Shown piece after piece: positions 33,256-42,290 of a stretch of DNA of 64,000 nt. Position numbers and translations under genes: made by a program. Source of the DNA: JAGQVA01 sp041391725 (GTDB taxonomy: Bacteria > Bacteroidota > Bacteroidia > J057); NCBI GenBank assembly GCA_041391725.1, contig JAWKNL010000025.1:29929-93928 (forward strand), in the 5' to 3' direction. Positions within the stretch are counted from its first letter, which is position 1, and the number at the start of each line of letters is the position of its first letter. The notes beneath the pieces were generated by a model. It was not told the DNA's origin and made no database searches. It worked only from the letters and a program-made list of their open reading frames with translations.

Positions 33256-36200
33256 ATGCACCAGATCATCCATAGCTATAAACACCGCCTCACCAATCTC
33301 AGCCAGAGCAACCGCTCGCTGAAATTGCCGCGGCTGAGCAAAAGCAGGGATATGGATCTCAAAGATCTGGGCTTTCTCGAAGAGGATTCGCCGGAGGATA
33401 TTCTCCTCAAAATTATCTCCGGAAAGGATGTGCGCCTGATCAATAAACTGGATCCGCGCCACGAACCGGTAAACCTCGCCGACCGGCGCCTCAATCAGAT
33501 TTACCGCTCGGTGAGTACGCTGTTTGAAGAGACGGGAACGTATGATCTTTTTGTGGGTTATCCCTTCGTCGAAGGGAAATTTATCGACGGCTCCGTCGCC
33601 CGCTGCCCTGTGCTGCTGTTTCCGGTGCGGCTGGTGCGCAACCTCCAGAGCCGCCCGAGGTGGAAACTGGAGGTCGCCGAAGGCGAGCCTGTGGTGTTTA
33701 ACAAGACGTTTTTTCTCGCTTACGAACAGTTTCAGCAGGTGCGCCTCCGGCCCGAATTCTGGGAGGAGGAAATCGAACCCGCCAAAGAATATCTGACCTG
33801 GATCAATGATCTCTACCAGAAAATCAAGTCCTACGAAATCGAGGTAAATTTCAACAGCGACTTGTTCCAGTTGAAACTGGAATCCTTTCCCGATTACCTG
33901 GCCGATACGATGAACCGCTTCGGACTGGGAAAGCTGATATTCCGGCCCCAGGCTGTGCTGGGGATTTTCCCGCAGTCCGACTCCGCCCTGCTTCAGGATT
34001 ACCAGGAAATAGAAAAACAACCGGAAGTTTTTGATCTCAACAGCCTGCTTTCCGGAAACGGCACTGCTCATGCTCATTCCTCTGCATGGGTTTCTTCCCC
34101 GGCTACTTCGCAGCAGTCCGATCGTTATATCCGCGAGGAAGACCGCTATTTCGTAACGCCTGTGGATGAATCGCAGGAAGAAGCCCTGCTCCGCATCAAA
34201 AAAGGCCATTCGCTGGTGGTTCATGGTCCGCCCGGTACGGGCAAGTCTCAGGTCATTGTCAATATCATCGCCGATGCCATGGCTCATGGCAAACGGGTGC
34301 TGCTGGTGTCCCAGAAGCGCGCCGCGCTGGATGTCGTCTATAAACGCCTCGACGCCATCGGACTGGGGCGGTTTTCGGTGCTGGTACACGACTACCGGCA
34401 GGACAGGCAGGCCATTTACCGGAAACTCAGACAGCAGATTGACGATATCCCCGCTTTCGAAGCTGAGATGCGCGACCTCAACCGCACCAAATGGGAACAC
34501 GACTACAAGATTCTTTCCCGCGAAACCGACCAGCTCACAAGGGAGTTTGACAGTCTGTATGAAGCACTTACCACCCGCCCCGACTGGGGACTGTCAACGC
34601 ACGAACTTTACCTGAAACAGGATTCCTCGGCAACCCCATTTCCCCTTCGCGAAATGGCGGGGGATTTTGACGAATCTTCGCTGCGTTATTTTCTTCAGCA
34701 GTTGTCTGGCCTGCTCGATTACGAGGAGTTTTTTGTTGAAAATTACCCATGGCGGGAGCGCATTCCTTTTCTCAATTATTCCTACGACGACCGGGATCGC
34801 ATTCAGGCTTCGCTGGAAGGATTGTTTGCCGACATACAGGCTCTTCATCAGCTTTGGAATGCGCTTGACAAAGAAATCAGGGCAAATGCGGGAGACGCGG
34901 AGGCGAATATCAGGTTTATCAGCCACTTTCAGCAGATCAGCCAGTTGATCAATACGCCGCAGATCAGGGAAGACGCGGAGGCCATTCACAAAGACGAACT
35001 GGACGATAAGTTTATCCGGAGAAAATTTGACCAATTGGGGAAGATTCTGGAGAAAATGAACGGGCTGAAATACCTTGAAGGATTTCCCTGGGGAATGTAT
35101 GCCGAATTAAAAAAGCACGTGGATGGGTATAACCGGCTGAAAAATAAACCATTGCGATTCCTTAACCTCGATTTTCTGCGCGCACGGTGGTTTCTGAAAA
35201 AATGGCTGGAGGGAAAACAAATGCCCCTTTCCGATTTTTCCTTCGAAGGAATAAAGGAGGAGTTTAAGCTATTTTCCAAACTGCACTGGCATTACGTGCG
35301 GTTGTATGAAAAAACCTATTTCAGCGACTTTCCCCTCCTCAACGACCTGAAGGAAAAACATCACTGGCTGGAGCGAAAGAAAAAACATTATGAAGCCTGG
35401 CAGGAAGCTGTGAGCCAGAAGGAATTTCCGATGCTTTATCCCCGGTTTTCCTTTGGAAAACTCGACGAAAAACACTGGCAGGCGACAGTTCAGAAAGTCG
35501 CAGCGCTGGAGCGGTTTGCCCGCCTTCTGGCCGATAAAGAGGGAAAATGGAAAACATTTCTCCACAAAAACCAGATCGAAAAACTAAAATCCGGTATTGC
35601 CAATCCCGCGTCCGTGGAGAATGATTGTACCTTGCTGAAAACTGCCTTTCACCGCGATTTTACCGAACTCAAAAGCCTCGACAATCTGCTTTCCCGCCTT
35701 TCACCTGCTGGTCAGCGGGTGTTTGAAGTACTGCGAAAGGAACACGAACACTGGCGCGACCGGGAAGAATTTCTCCGAAAGGTCGAAAACAGTTTTTTGT
35801 ACTTCTGGATCGAAACCGCAGAAAGGAGAAATCCAATACTGGCAGAAGTCAGCACACGAAGCTGGCCGGGGAAGTCCGCAGATTATGCGCGGAAACTGGA
35901 AGCGGGAAGGACGCATGTGGCAGAACTGGTGCGCCGCCGTATTGTGGAAAATATTCTGGGAAATATCGAATACAACCGGCTGAAAAACCGCGTTACCTAC
36001 CGCACCATTCACCATCAGGTGAGCAAAAAGCGACTGATCTGGTCAGTGCGAAGGCTGGTCGCTACCAAATGGCGCGAAGGACTCAGCGAGCTTATGCCCT
36101 GCTGGATGGCTTCGCCCGAATCAGTTTCGGCGATTTTCCCCATGGAAAAAGACTTTTTTGACGTAGTCATATTCGATGAAGCTTCCCAGTGTTTTGTCGA

Positions 36201-37425
36201 AAGAGCCATTCCCGTTATGCTGAGGGGAAAACAGAATGTGATAGCCGGTGATGACAAACAACTCCAGCCGCTGGATTTGTACAAGGTGCGTTATGATGAA
36301 TCCGAAAGTTTACCGGAGGAAGAGGAAGAAATTGCGCTCGAAGTAGAGAGTGCGCTTGATCTGGCGAAAAATACATTTTCAGAATCCCGCCTTACCTGGC
36401 ATTACCGCTCTCAGCAGGAGGCGCTGATCCGTTTTTCCAATCACGCATTTTACGAAGGAAAACTACAGTCTATCCCGCCGGCGCGGCCGGGGCATTTTTC
36501 GGGCCCTCCGCTGGAGTGGATTTCCGTGGAGGGAGCGTGGCGCAACAACCGCAACTACCCCGAAGCCCGGCGTGTGGTTGAACTCATTATTTCCCTGATA
36601 CAAAACCCTTTCCATCCTTCCATCGGAATTGTTACGTTCAACTATTTTCAGCAGGAACTGATCCGCGACCTGCTCGACGAAAAGCTCGAACAACTGGCGA
36701 CTACCGACGAGAACTTGTATTCCCTTCTCCTCGGGGCCATGCACAAAACCGAGAATGAGGAATTTCAGGGAATATTTGTCAAAAACATTGAAAATGTTCA
36801 GGGAGACGAACGCGACATCATTATTTTTTCGGTCGGATATGCCCGAAATGAAAATGGAAAACTGATTACACATTTTGGGCTGCTAAATCAGAAGGGCGGT
36901 GAAAACCGCCTGAATGTGGCGATTACCCGGGCCCGGCACAAAAGTTATATCGTCTGTTCTTTCCTTCCGGGCGAACTTCGGGTGGAAGGCGCCGTGAATG
37001 AAGGCCCCCGCCTGCTGAAAAGTTACCTGCAATACGCCCGGTCGGTAAGTGAGGGGAATATGGAATCAGTAACTTATCTGATCCAGACTGCGGATGAAAG
37101 AAAACAGACAACCCTCGCGACGGAAAACCGGATGGCAGATTTTCTGGCAAAACGCCTGTCGGAAGCAGGTTACCAGGTCGTCCGCAATCTGGGCGACACA
37201 TCCTGGAAGCTGGACATAGCGGTGAAGGGCAGGGGAGAGGAATTTTTACTGGGAATAGAATGTGAGGGAAATTTTTATTTCAGCGGGCGGAGCAGCAAGG
37301 AACGCGAAGTATATCGGCGCAACCTGCTGGAAAGCCGGGGATGGAAAATGCATCGCGTCTGGGCAAGAAATTTTTGGGCAGACAGGGAGAAAGAGGTGGA
37401 AAAAATACTGCGTTTGCTGAAATAG
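33256..37425 (+). CDS. Large SF1 helicase with C-terminal nuclease-like (MTES_1575/Vsr-type) domain
   Basis: 1389 residues, cytoplasmic. Walker A GPPGTGKS at 324-331 is followed by motif Ia (LLVSQKRAALDVV). A 600-residue insertion, rich in Lys/Glu/Leu and partly helical, precedes Walker B (VVIFDEASQ, Asp974-Glu975), motif III (GDDKQLQP), motif IV (TWHYRSQQE), motif V (VQGDERDIIIFS) and motif VI (NVAITRARH), an UPF1/AAA_11-AAA_12 type SF1 arrangement. The last about 110 residues (SWKLDIAV with Asp1320, LGIECEG with Glu1335 and Glu1337, then RRNLLESRGWKMHRVW) fit the PD-(D/E)xK-like fold of Vsr and REase_MTES_1575 domains. Similar helicase-nuclease fusions include the anti-phage protein Hhe, but a DUF4011 domain was not recognised here. 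A role in defence or DNA repair is inference. Confidence 0.85.
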   Translation: MHQIIHSYKHRLTNLSQSNRSLKLPRLSKSRDMDLKDLGFLEEDSPEDILLKIISGKDVRLINKLDPRHEPVNLADRRLNQIYRSVSTLFEETGTYDLFVGYPFVEGKFIDGSVARCPVLLFPVRLVRNLQSRPRWKLEVAEGEPVVFNKTFFLAYEQFQQVRLRPEFWEEEIEPAKEYLTWINDLYQKIKSYEIEVNFNSDLFQLKLESFPDYLADTMNRFGLGKLIFRPQAVLGIFPQSDSALLQDYQEIEKQPEVFDLNSLLSGNGTAHAHSSAWVSSPATSQQSDRYIREEDRYFVTPVDESQEEALLRIKKGHSLVVHGPPGTGKSQVIVNIIADAMAHGKRVLLVSQKRAALDVVYKRLDAIGLGRFSVLVHDYRQDRQAIYRKLRQQIDDIPAFEAEMRDLNRTKWEHDYKILSRETDQLTREFDSLYEALTTRPDWGLSTHELYLKQDSSATPFPLREMAGDFDESSLRYFLQQLSGLLDYEEFFVENYPWRERIPFLNYSYDDRDRIQASLEGLFADIQALHQLWNALDKEIRANAGDAEANIRFISHFQQISQLINTPQIREDAEAIHKDELDDKFIRRKFDQLGKILEKMNGLKYLEGFPWGMYAELKKHVDGYNRLKNKPLRFLNLDFLRARWFLKKWLEGKQMPLSDFSFEGIKEEFKLFSKLHWHYVRLYEKTYFSDFPLLNDLKEKHHWLERKKKHYEAWQEAVSQKEFPMLYPRFSFGKLDEKHWQATVQKVAALERFARLLADKEGKWKTFLHKNQIEKLKSGIANPASVENDCTLLKTAFHRDFTELKSLDNLLSRLSPAGQRVFEVLRKEHEHWRDREEFLRKVENSFLYFWIETAERRNPILAEVSTRSWPGKSADYARKLEAGRTHVAELVRRRIVENILGNIEYNRLKNRVTYRTIHHQVSKKRLIWSVRRLVATKWREGLSELMPCWMASPESVSAIFPMEKDFFDVVIFDEASQCFVERAIPVMLRGKQNVIAGDDKQLQPLDLYKVRYDESESLPEEEEEIALEVESALDLAKNTFSESRLTWHYRSQQEALIRFSNHAFYEGKLQSIPPARPGHFSGPPLEWISVEGAWRNNRNYPEARRVVELIISLIQNPFHPSIGIVTFNYFQQELIRDLLDEKLEQLATTDENLYSLLLGAMHKTENEEFQGIFVKNIENVQGDERDIIIFSVGYARNENGKLITHFGLLNQKGGENRLNVAITRARHKSYIVCSFLPGELRVEGAVNEGPRLLKSYLQYARSVSEGNMESVTYLIQTADERKQTTLATENRMADFLAKRLSEAGYQVVRNLGDTSWKLDIAVKGRGEEFLLGIECEGNFYFSGRSSKEREVYRRNLLESRGWKMHRVWARNFWADREKEVEKILRLLK

Positions 37426-38010
37426 TTATCCCCCCAGAAAGAGCGCAAAAACCAGAATAATTACGGGGTCATTTACGACAGCCCGGAGCCTGCGCAGCGC
37501 TTTTGTGAGGTGGTTTTCTACGGTTTTGGAAGAAATGCCCATTTTTTCTGCGATTTCCCGGTGGGATAGCTGTTCAAACCGGCTCAGATAAAAAACTTCC
37601 CTGCATTTTTCGGGTAGTTGATTGATGCCGGAATAGAGGGAGGCGCAGACTTCGTTGAAGCTGATGGTTTCTTCGGTCGAATTGGAAGCGTTGAGTTGTT
37701 GAAACTGCAACAAATGTTTTTGGGAAATATTATTTCTGCGCAGATGTTTAAACACCTGAAACCTGACTGCCTGGTGAAGATATGCTCCTATATGGGTGAT
37801 GTTGGCGTCATTTCTTTTATTCCACAAATCAATAAATACATCCTGAATGATGTCTTTGCAGGCTTCTCTGTCTTCCAGAATGGGAAAGGCTTTTGCGTAT
37901 AACCTGGGCCAGTAGCGGTCGTAGATTACGCCAAATGCCTCAGCCTGATTTTGTCCGGCCAGGCAGAACAATTCTTCATCTGTCAAATGGGTGATGGGTA
38001 AATTTGACAT
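37426..38010 (-). CDS. ECF sigma factor, FecI-like Bacteroidota group
   Basis: 194 residues. Region 2 (AFGVIYDRYWPRLYAKA, DIIQDVFIDLWNKR) and region 4 (LPEKCREVFYLSRFEQLSHREIAEKMGISSKTVENHL) are intact. A hydrophobic tail (VIILVFALFLGG) is usual for the Bacteroidota FecI-like group. Its stop directly abuts that of the convergent helicase gene. No anti-sigma gene is adjacent; the nearest FecR-like sequence is the decayed one at 42291, 4.3 kb away across housekeeping genes. It may be an orphan. Confidence 0.93.
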   Translation of the reverse strand: MSNLPITHLTDEELFCLAGQNQAEAFGVIYDRYWPRLYAKAFPILEDREACKDIIQDVFIDLWNKRNDANITHIGAYLHQAVRFQVFKHLRRNNISQKHLLQFQQLNASNSTEETISFNEVCASLYSGINQLPEKCREVFYLSRFEQLSHREIAEKMGISSKTVENHLTKALRRLRAVVNDPVIILVFALFLGG

Positions 38011-38162
38011 GACAGTAGTAGATTCCCGGGTTCAAAACAATAACGAAAAAAAAATACCGATCGTTTTCTGCGAGCGTAATCCACACCGAACTTAAGCAAA
38101 AAGCAGGATTAAAGTTTTATAAAGCAGAGAAAACATGGCTAAACTTTCTTATTTTTCGGGCA

Positions 38163-39284
38163 ATGAAATTTAGTGAAATCATAGGACAGCAGGGGGCGAA
38201 ATCCAAAATTCTGGAAGCCATCACCAACAACCGGATGGCGCATGCCCTGATGCTTACCGGCCCTGCCGGTGTAGGGAAACTGGCCCTGGCCACTGCCATC
38301 GCTCAGTATGTCAACTGCCTTCAACCCACAGATGGCGACAGTTGCGGAAAGTGCTCCAACTGCATTAAAATTAAAAAAGGCATTCACCCTGACATTCACT
38401 ATATCCTGCCCATTATCTCCAAAACTGAAAGCGGCAAAACCTGGCTTACAGAAGATTATTTTGCGCCTTTCCGTGAGGTTTTTTTTGAAGATCCCTACAT
38501 AAGTTTTTCCCAGTGGCAGCGGATGCTGGAGGGCGAAAACAAACAACTGTTTATCAGTGTGCATGAAATACGGGAACTCAAGCGCAAGATTTACCTCAAG
38601 GCATTTGAGGCGCCCTACAAGGTGGTGATCATGTGGAATACCGAATTGCTGCACACTTCGGGGGCCAATGCATTTCTCAAACTGCTGGAAGAACCCCCCG
38701 ACCGCACCATTCTGATTCTGACCAGCAGCGATCCCGGGCGATTGCTGGTAACGATCAACTCCCGCTGTCAGCGGGTAGGGTTGAGCCGCATTCCCCGCGA
38801 AGATATAACCGCCTATCTGACCGAAAAAAAAGGACTGAGCCAAAATGCTGCCGCAGAAATTGCCGGAATTTCGGAAGGAAGTATCGGCAACGCCATGGAG
38901 TTTTTGTCCGAATCGAGCCAGACACTGAGCGAGATGTATATCGAATGGTTGCGCACAGCGTATTCGGGCAACTATGAAAAAATCTCAGGGCAGTTGGAAA
39001 AAATTTATAAGGAGAGCCGGGAATTCCAGAAATTATTTCTCGAAGTTTCTGTCAGGAAAATGCGCGATTCCCTTCTGTTTCACCTCAACCACCCGGAAAT
39101 TGCACCGGTAACGGAAAACGAAAAGGAATTTCACCAGAAATTTGGCCAGGTGGTTTCACCCGAAAAAGTGGAAAAAATCACGGATGAAATCGAAAAAAGC
39201 CGGAGGCAAATCAGCGGCAACGCCAACCCTCAGTTGGTATTTACGGCGCTTTCGCTAAGGATGCATCAGATACTGAGAAGTTAG
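38163..39284 (+). CDS. holB: DNA polymerase III subunit delta'
   Basis: 373 residues. It has the AAA+ fold with a modified Walker A (GPAGVGKL, 33-40, Leu in place of Ser/Thr, as expected for a delta' that does not hydrolyse ATP). The zinc Cys cluster CGKCSNC, the VIMWNTELLHTSGANAFLKLLEEPP block and the SRC motif (NSRCQRV) follow. It is part of the clamp loader at the replication fork. The start at 38163 follows a 152-bp divergent region with the sigma gene. Confidence 0.93.
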   Translation: MKFSEIIGQQGAKSKILEAITNNRMAHALMLTGPAGVGKLALATAIAQYVNCLQPTDGDSCGKCSNCIKIKKGIHPDIHYILPIISKTESGKTWLTEDYFAPFREVFFEDPYISFSQWQRMLEGENKQLFISVHEIRELKRKIYLKAFEAPYKVVIMWNTELLHTSGANAFLKLLEEPPDRTILILTSSDPGRLLVTINSRCQRVGLSRIPREDITAYLTEKKGLSQNAAAEIAGISEGSIGNAMEFLSESSQTLSEMYIEWLRTAYSGNYEKISGQLEKIYKESREFQKLFLEVSVRKMRDSLLFHLNHPEIAPVTENEKEFHQKFGQVVSPEKVEKITDEIEKSRRQISGNANPQLVFTALSLRMHQILRS

Positions 39285-39361
39285 ATTCCCCGTGCTTTTG
39301 TACTGGGCAAATTCGAAGTATCCCATAAATTGAAAATTCTTACAAAACACCCCAGATTACC

Positions 39362-40393
39362 ATGAAGCAACCGGTTGTGCCCTATATTATTGTCGGAATC
39401 ATGTGTATATATGTGTATGGTCTGACGTATCATGCCGAACACCGCATTCCGCCGGAACCTGCCTATGATTTTTATGATACTACTACAGTACGCGTAGTGA
39501 TCAGCGGGACAGATATTGCACCCGACATATACGGGCGGTTTAATAATATTCTGGAAGGCGAAAGACAACTGGTAAAAGCGCGTGATGCGGGCCCCGATCA
39601 GTATAAGCTTACTTTTCAGGTTAACAGCCCCAGGCCGGCATTGTTGTTTATCGATGATGAAGATCTGGAAATATTCCTGGTTCCGGGAGATACCAGCCTG
39701 GTAGTTCATGCAACCATGGATCAGGGAGTGTATCAGATTGATTCGCTTGAATTTGAGGGAACCACCGCAGGCATTTGCAAATACTACAAAAACAAAACAA
39801 ACCGCTTTCAGAAAGTTCATCTTCGTGCTACCCGCAATATTGTGGACTCAGAGGATTTTTTGCAATTCAGCCTGAAGCTCGACTCCATGGCAGCGCGGGA
39901 ACTGAGTTTTCTGGCCGAGCAGGAAATTTACGATTCACTTCCCGGCTGGTTTGTGGATTTTGAGCGAACCGAAATCCTGTATCAGAAAGCTTACCTGAAA
40001 CTGAGCCGGGCCTACAATCGCGATATTCCCGAAAAACTCCTCGATAGGATGAGTATAGACAATGAGGCTGCCGTGTTTTCTTATTATTATTACCTGTACC
40101 TCAACAGCTATTTTTCCTCACTGGAGGAAGGCACTTTGCTCGCGGGCAATGACAATGATTCTCTCGCCAATATGGAGGAGCAGATCACGGAAGCCCGCAT
40201 TCGAATGGCCGACAGCCTGCTCACCGAAGGGCCACACGATGTCTATATTACAAGATCTTTGTTTAATCACCTGAAAAACAATCAGGTGGAGTTTGTGGAG
40301 CGGCTTTTTAAAAAATATGGTGACAGGTTTTTCAGTAAAAAATACTACCGGTTTATCGACTGGCAGCTAAAAGAGCGGCGCAAGCAGGCCTGA
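39362..40393 (+). CDS. Unknown envelope protein with a DUF4369-like N-terminus
   Basis: 343 residues with an N-terminal hydrophobic segment (YIIVGIMCIYVYGL), probably a signal anchor or peptide. The first third (VRVVISGTDI, RPALLFIDDEDLEIFLVPGDTSLVVH) resembles the beta domain in front of Bacteroidota TlpA-type thioredoxins, but no CxxC thioredoxin domain follows. The rest is helical and tyrosine-rich (AVFSYYYYLYLNSYF). Function unknown. Confidence 0.6.
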   Translation: MKQPVVPYIIVGIMCIYVYGLTYHAEHRIPPEPAYDFYDTTTVRVVISGTDIAPDIYGRFNNILEGERQLVKARDAGPDQYKLTFQVNSPRPALLFIDDEDLEIFLVPGDTSLVVHATMDQGVYQIDSLEFEGTTAGICKYYKNKTNRFQKVHLRATRNIVDSEDFLQFSLKLDSMAARELSFLAEQEIYDSLPGWFVDFERTEILYQKAYLKLSRAYNRDIPEKLLDRMSIDNEAAVFSYYYYLYLNSYFSSLEEGTLLAGNDNDSLANMEEQITEARIRMADSLLTEGPHDVYITRSLFNHLKNNQVEFVERLFKKYGDRFFSKKYYRFIDWQLKERRKQA

Positions 40394-40456
40394 ATACAGG
40401 ACATAGGGAATTAATTGCAGGATTAGTAAAAAAATACTTACATTTATTCCGTTGTT

Positions 40457-40476
40457 CCGCTGCCGGAAGGCAGCGG
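40457..40476 (+). other. Stable hairpin in the ricT-like gene leader
   Basis: CCGCTGCC-GGAA-GGCAGCGG, a perfect 8-bp GC-rich stem with a GNRA-type loop, 31 bases before the start codon. Only three T follow, so a terminator is doubtful; it may affect translation or RNA stability of the ricT-like message. Confidence 0.5.
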
Positions 40477-40507
40477 CTTTGCATAAATAATAATAACCAG
40501 TAATTAT

Positions 40508-41764
40508 ATGGGTTGTGGAACGTGTGGTAGTGGCGGTTGTTCTACATCTGGTTGCGGACAAAACGGAGGCTGTGCGACAGGTGGTTGCAATAAACTCAAC
40601 ACCTACGACTGGCTGAACAATATGCTTTCTCCCGAGAAATCGGAGGCAGATAATATATATGAAGTTCGCTTTAAAAACACCCGAAAAGGGTTTTACCGGA
40701 ATGTCAACGCCCTGCGTTTGTATATAGGAGATACGGTAGTAGTAGAAAGCGACAGAGGATATGACGTTGGCGTCGTGTCTCTGGGCGGTATAATGGCCGA
40801 ACTGCAAATGCGCAAAAAAGGCGGCCCGAAGGTATTTAAAGAAATATCGCGAATCTACCGTAAAGCCAACGAAAATGACGTCGAACAATTAAAGATGGTT
40901 CGCGAGCGTGAGCACCCCACGCTTGTGCGTACACGTGAAATCATCATTGACCTCAAACTCGATATGAAACTCAGCGATGTTGAGTTTCAGGGCGACAATG
41001 CCAAGGCAATATTTTATTATATCGCCGATCACCGCGTGGATTTCCGCGAACTGATTAAGGTGCTTGCCCGTGAGTTTCGCATTCGCGTCGAAATGAAGCA
41101 AATCGGTCTTCGCCATGAAGCCGGACTGGTAGGCGGAATCGGCTCCTGCGGGCGTGAACTTTGTTGCTCTACCTGGCTTACAGACTTTAAAACGGTAAGC
41201 ACCTCTGCCGCCCGATATCAGAATCTTTCGCTGAATCCCATGAAAATATCCGGCCTCTGTGGCAGGCTCAAATGCTGTCTCAATTTTGAACTGGATGCCT
41301 ACATGGATGCGCTCGAAGATTTTCCCAGAGTAGAAGTGATCGATACCCAAAAAGGACGGGCATTCCTTCAGAAAACCGATATCTTTAAGGGGAAAATGTG
41401 GTTTAGTTATCCCAATGAAACCACCTGGTATCCCATGACCGTCGCAGAAGTGAAGGAGATTATGGCGATGAACGCCAAAGGCAAAAAACCCGAAGCGCTC
41501 TCCACGATTTCTCAGGCGATCGAACTGGAGCCGGAACTTGACTTTGTGGATGTGGTAGGTACCGAACTTCCGCCCAGAGAACCTCAGGGTAAAAAGCAAA
41601 ATCAGCGGAAGAAAAAGAAAAACAACAACAATAGTAATAACAATAGCCAAAACACTGGCTCCAACAATAGCCCAAATAATAACAGCCGCAATAATCAGAA
41701 CCGGAATTTCAGGAAAAAACCCAAAAATACGGATGGCAATGCGCAAAACCCGCCCAGGCAATAA
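40508..41764 (+). CDS. PSP1/RicT-family regulatory iron-sulfur protein
   Basis: 418 residues. A Cys/Gly-rich start (MGCGTCGSGGCSTSGCGQ and following, seven Cys in 27 residues) precedes the PSP1 domain (GDTVVVESDRGYDVGVV; ELCCSTWLTDF; ISGLCGRLKCCLNFE), whose clustered Cys could bind an iron-sulfur cluster as in Bacillus RicT (YaaT). The C-terminal about 60 residues are a low-complexity Asn/Lys/Gln-rich basic tail, possibly RNA-binding. The gene overlaps gldH by 32 bases. Confidence 0.85.
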   Translation: MGCGTCGSGGCSTSGCGQNGGCATGGCNKLNTYDWLNNMLSPEKSEADNIYEVRFKNTRKGFYRNVNALRLYIGDTVVVESDRGYDVGVVSLGGIMAELQMRKKGGPKVFKEISRIYRKANENDVEQLKMVREREHPTLVRTREIIIDLKLDMKLSDVEFQGDNAKAIFYYIADHRVDFRELIKVLAREFRIRVEMKQIGLRHEAGLVGGIGSCGRELCCSTWLTDFKTVSTSAARYQNLSLNPMKISGLCGRLKCCLNFELDAYMDALEDFPRVEVIDTQKGRAFLQKTDIFKGKMWFSYPNETTWYPMTVAEVKEIMAMNAKGKKPEALSTISQAIELEPELDFVDVVGTELPPREPQGKKQNQRKKKKNNNNSNNNSQNTGSNNSPNNNSRNNQNRNFRKKPKNTDGNAQNPPRQ

Positions 41765-42227
41765 CCGCTGGAAATCCGCAGCTTCTGTTCTGCTGTATTT
41801 ACCGATCCTGATTTCGTGCAACCCGACTCCGTATCTGGCCGAAAAGTCTTTTCCCGACAACTGCTGGGCGATCGGCGATACTGTTGATTTTGGCTGGGAA
41901 TATGAGTCAACCGACACCCTGATGGCGCTTTCTGTGGAAATCAGCTTTTTACAGGAATTCAGCTACCGGAATCTCTACCTCCGCCTTGTTTCCGAAGATC
42001 AGGACGGCAACACACGGGCATTTATGATAAACGATACCCTTATGGATGGAGAAGGCAACTGGCTGGGCGATCCCGGCAACTGGGTGTTTTCGCAGCATTT
42101 TCAGGTGCCGGTTTCTGGCCCCGGAAACTACCATTTTCGCCTGATCCAGTATATGCGCGAAGAAAACCTTTGTGATATCCAAAGCGTGAGGGTGTATCCT
42201 GCACAGCATAAGCTCCCATCTCCATAA
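41733..42227 (+). CDS. gldH: Gliding motility / T9SS lipoprotein GldH
   Basis: 164 residues. The lipobox is LPILISC (Cys29). The mature part has FPDNCWAIGDTVDF, RNLYLRLV and GNYHFRLIQYMREENLCDI, the GldH pattern. Flavobacterium gldH is needed for gliding and, as I recall, for chitinase secretion by T9SS. Starts at 41733 or two codons later; the 32-base overlap with the ricT-like gene implies coupling. With porU and porV it is the third T9SS/gliding gene in the window. Confidence 0.88.
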   Translation: MAMRKTRPGNNRWKSAASVLLYLPILISCNPTPYLAEKSFPDNCWAIGDTVDFGWEYESTDTLMALSVEISFLQEFSYRNLYLRLVSEDQDGNTRAFMINDTLMDGEGNWLGDPGNWVFSQHFQVPVSGPGNYHFRLIQYMREENLCDIQSVRVYPAQHKLPSP

Positions 42228-42290
42228 ATTTTTTTTCTGCGAATAGGGGATCAGGTGCCGCAAAGGTACTTACCCATAAAACCCCTATCC

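Noticed and set aside
33187..34500. Long open frame on the minus strand opposite the helicase start
   Set aside because: Its translation is a reverse-frame echo of the helicase, with no motifs or credible start; the plus-strand helicase is strongly supported.
40457..40476. Terminator before the ricT-like gene
   Set aside because: The stem is strong but only three T follow; listed as a hairpin of unknown role instead.
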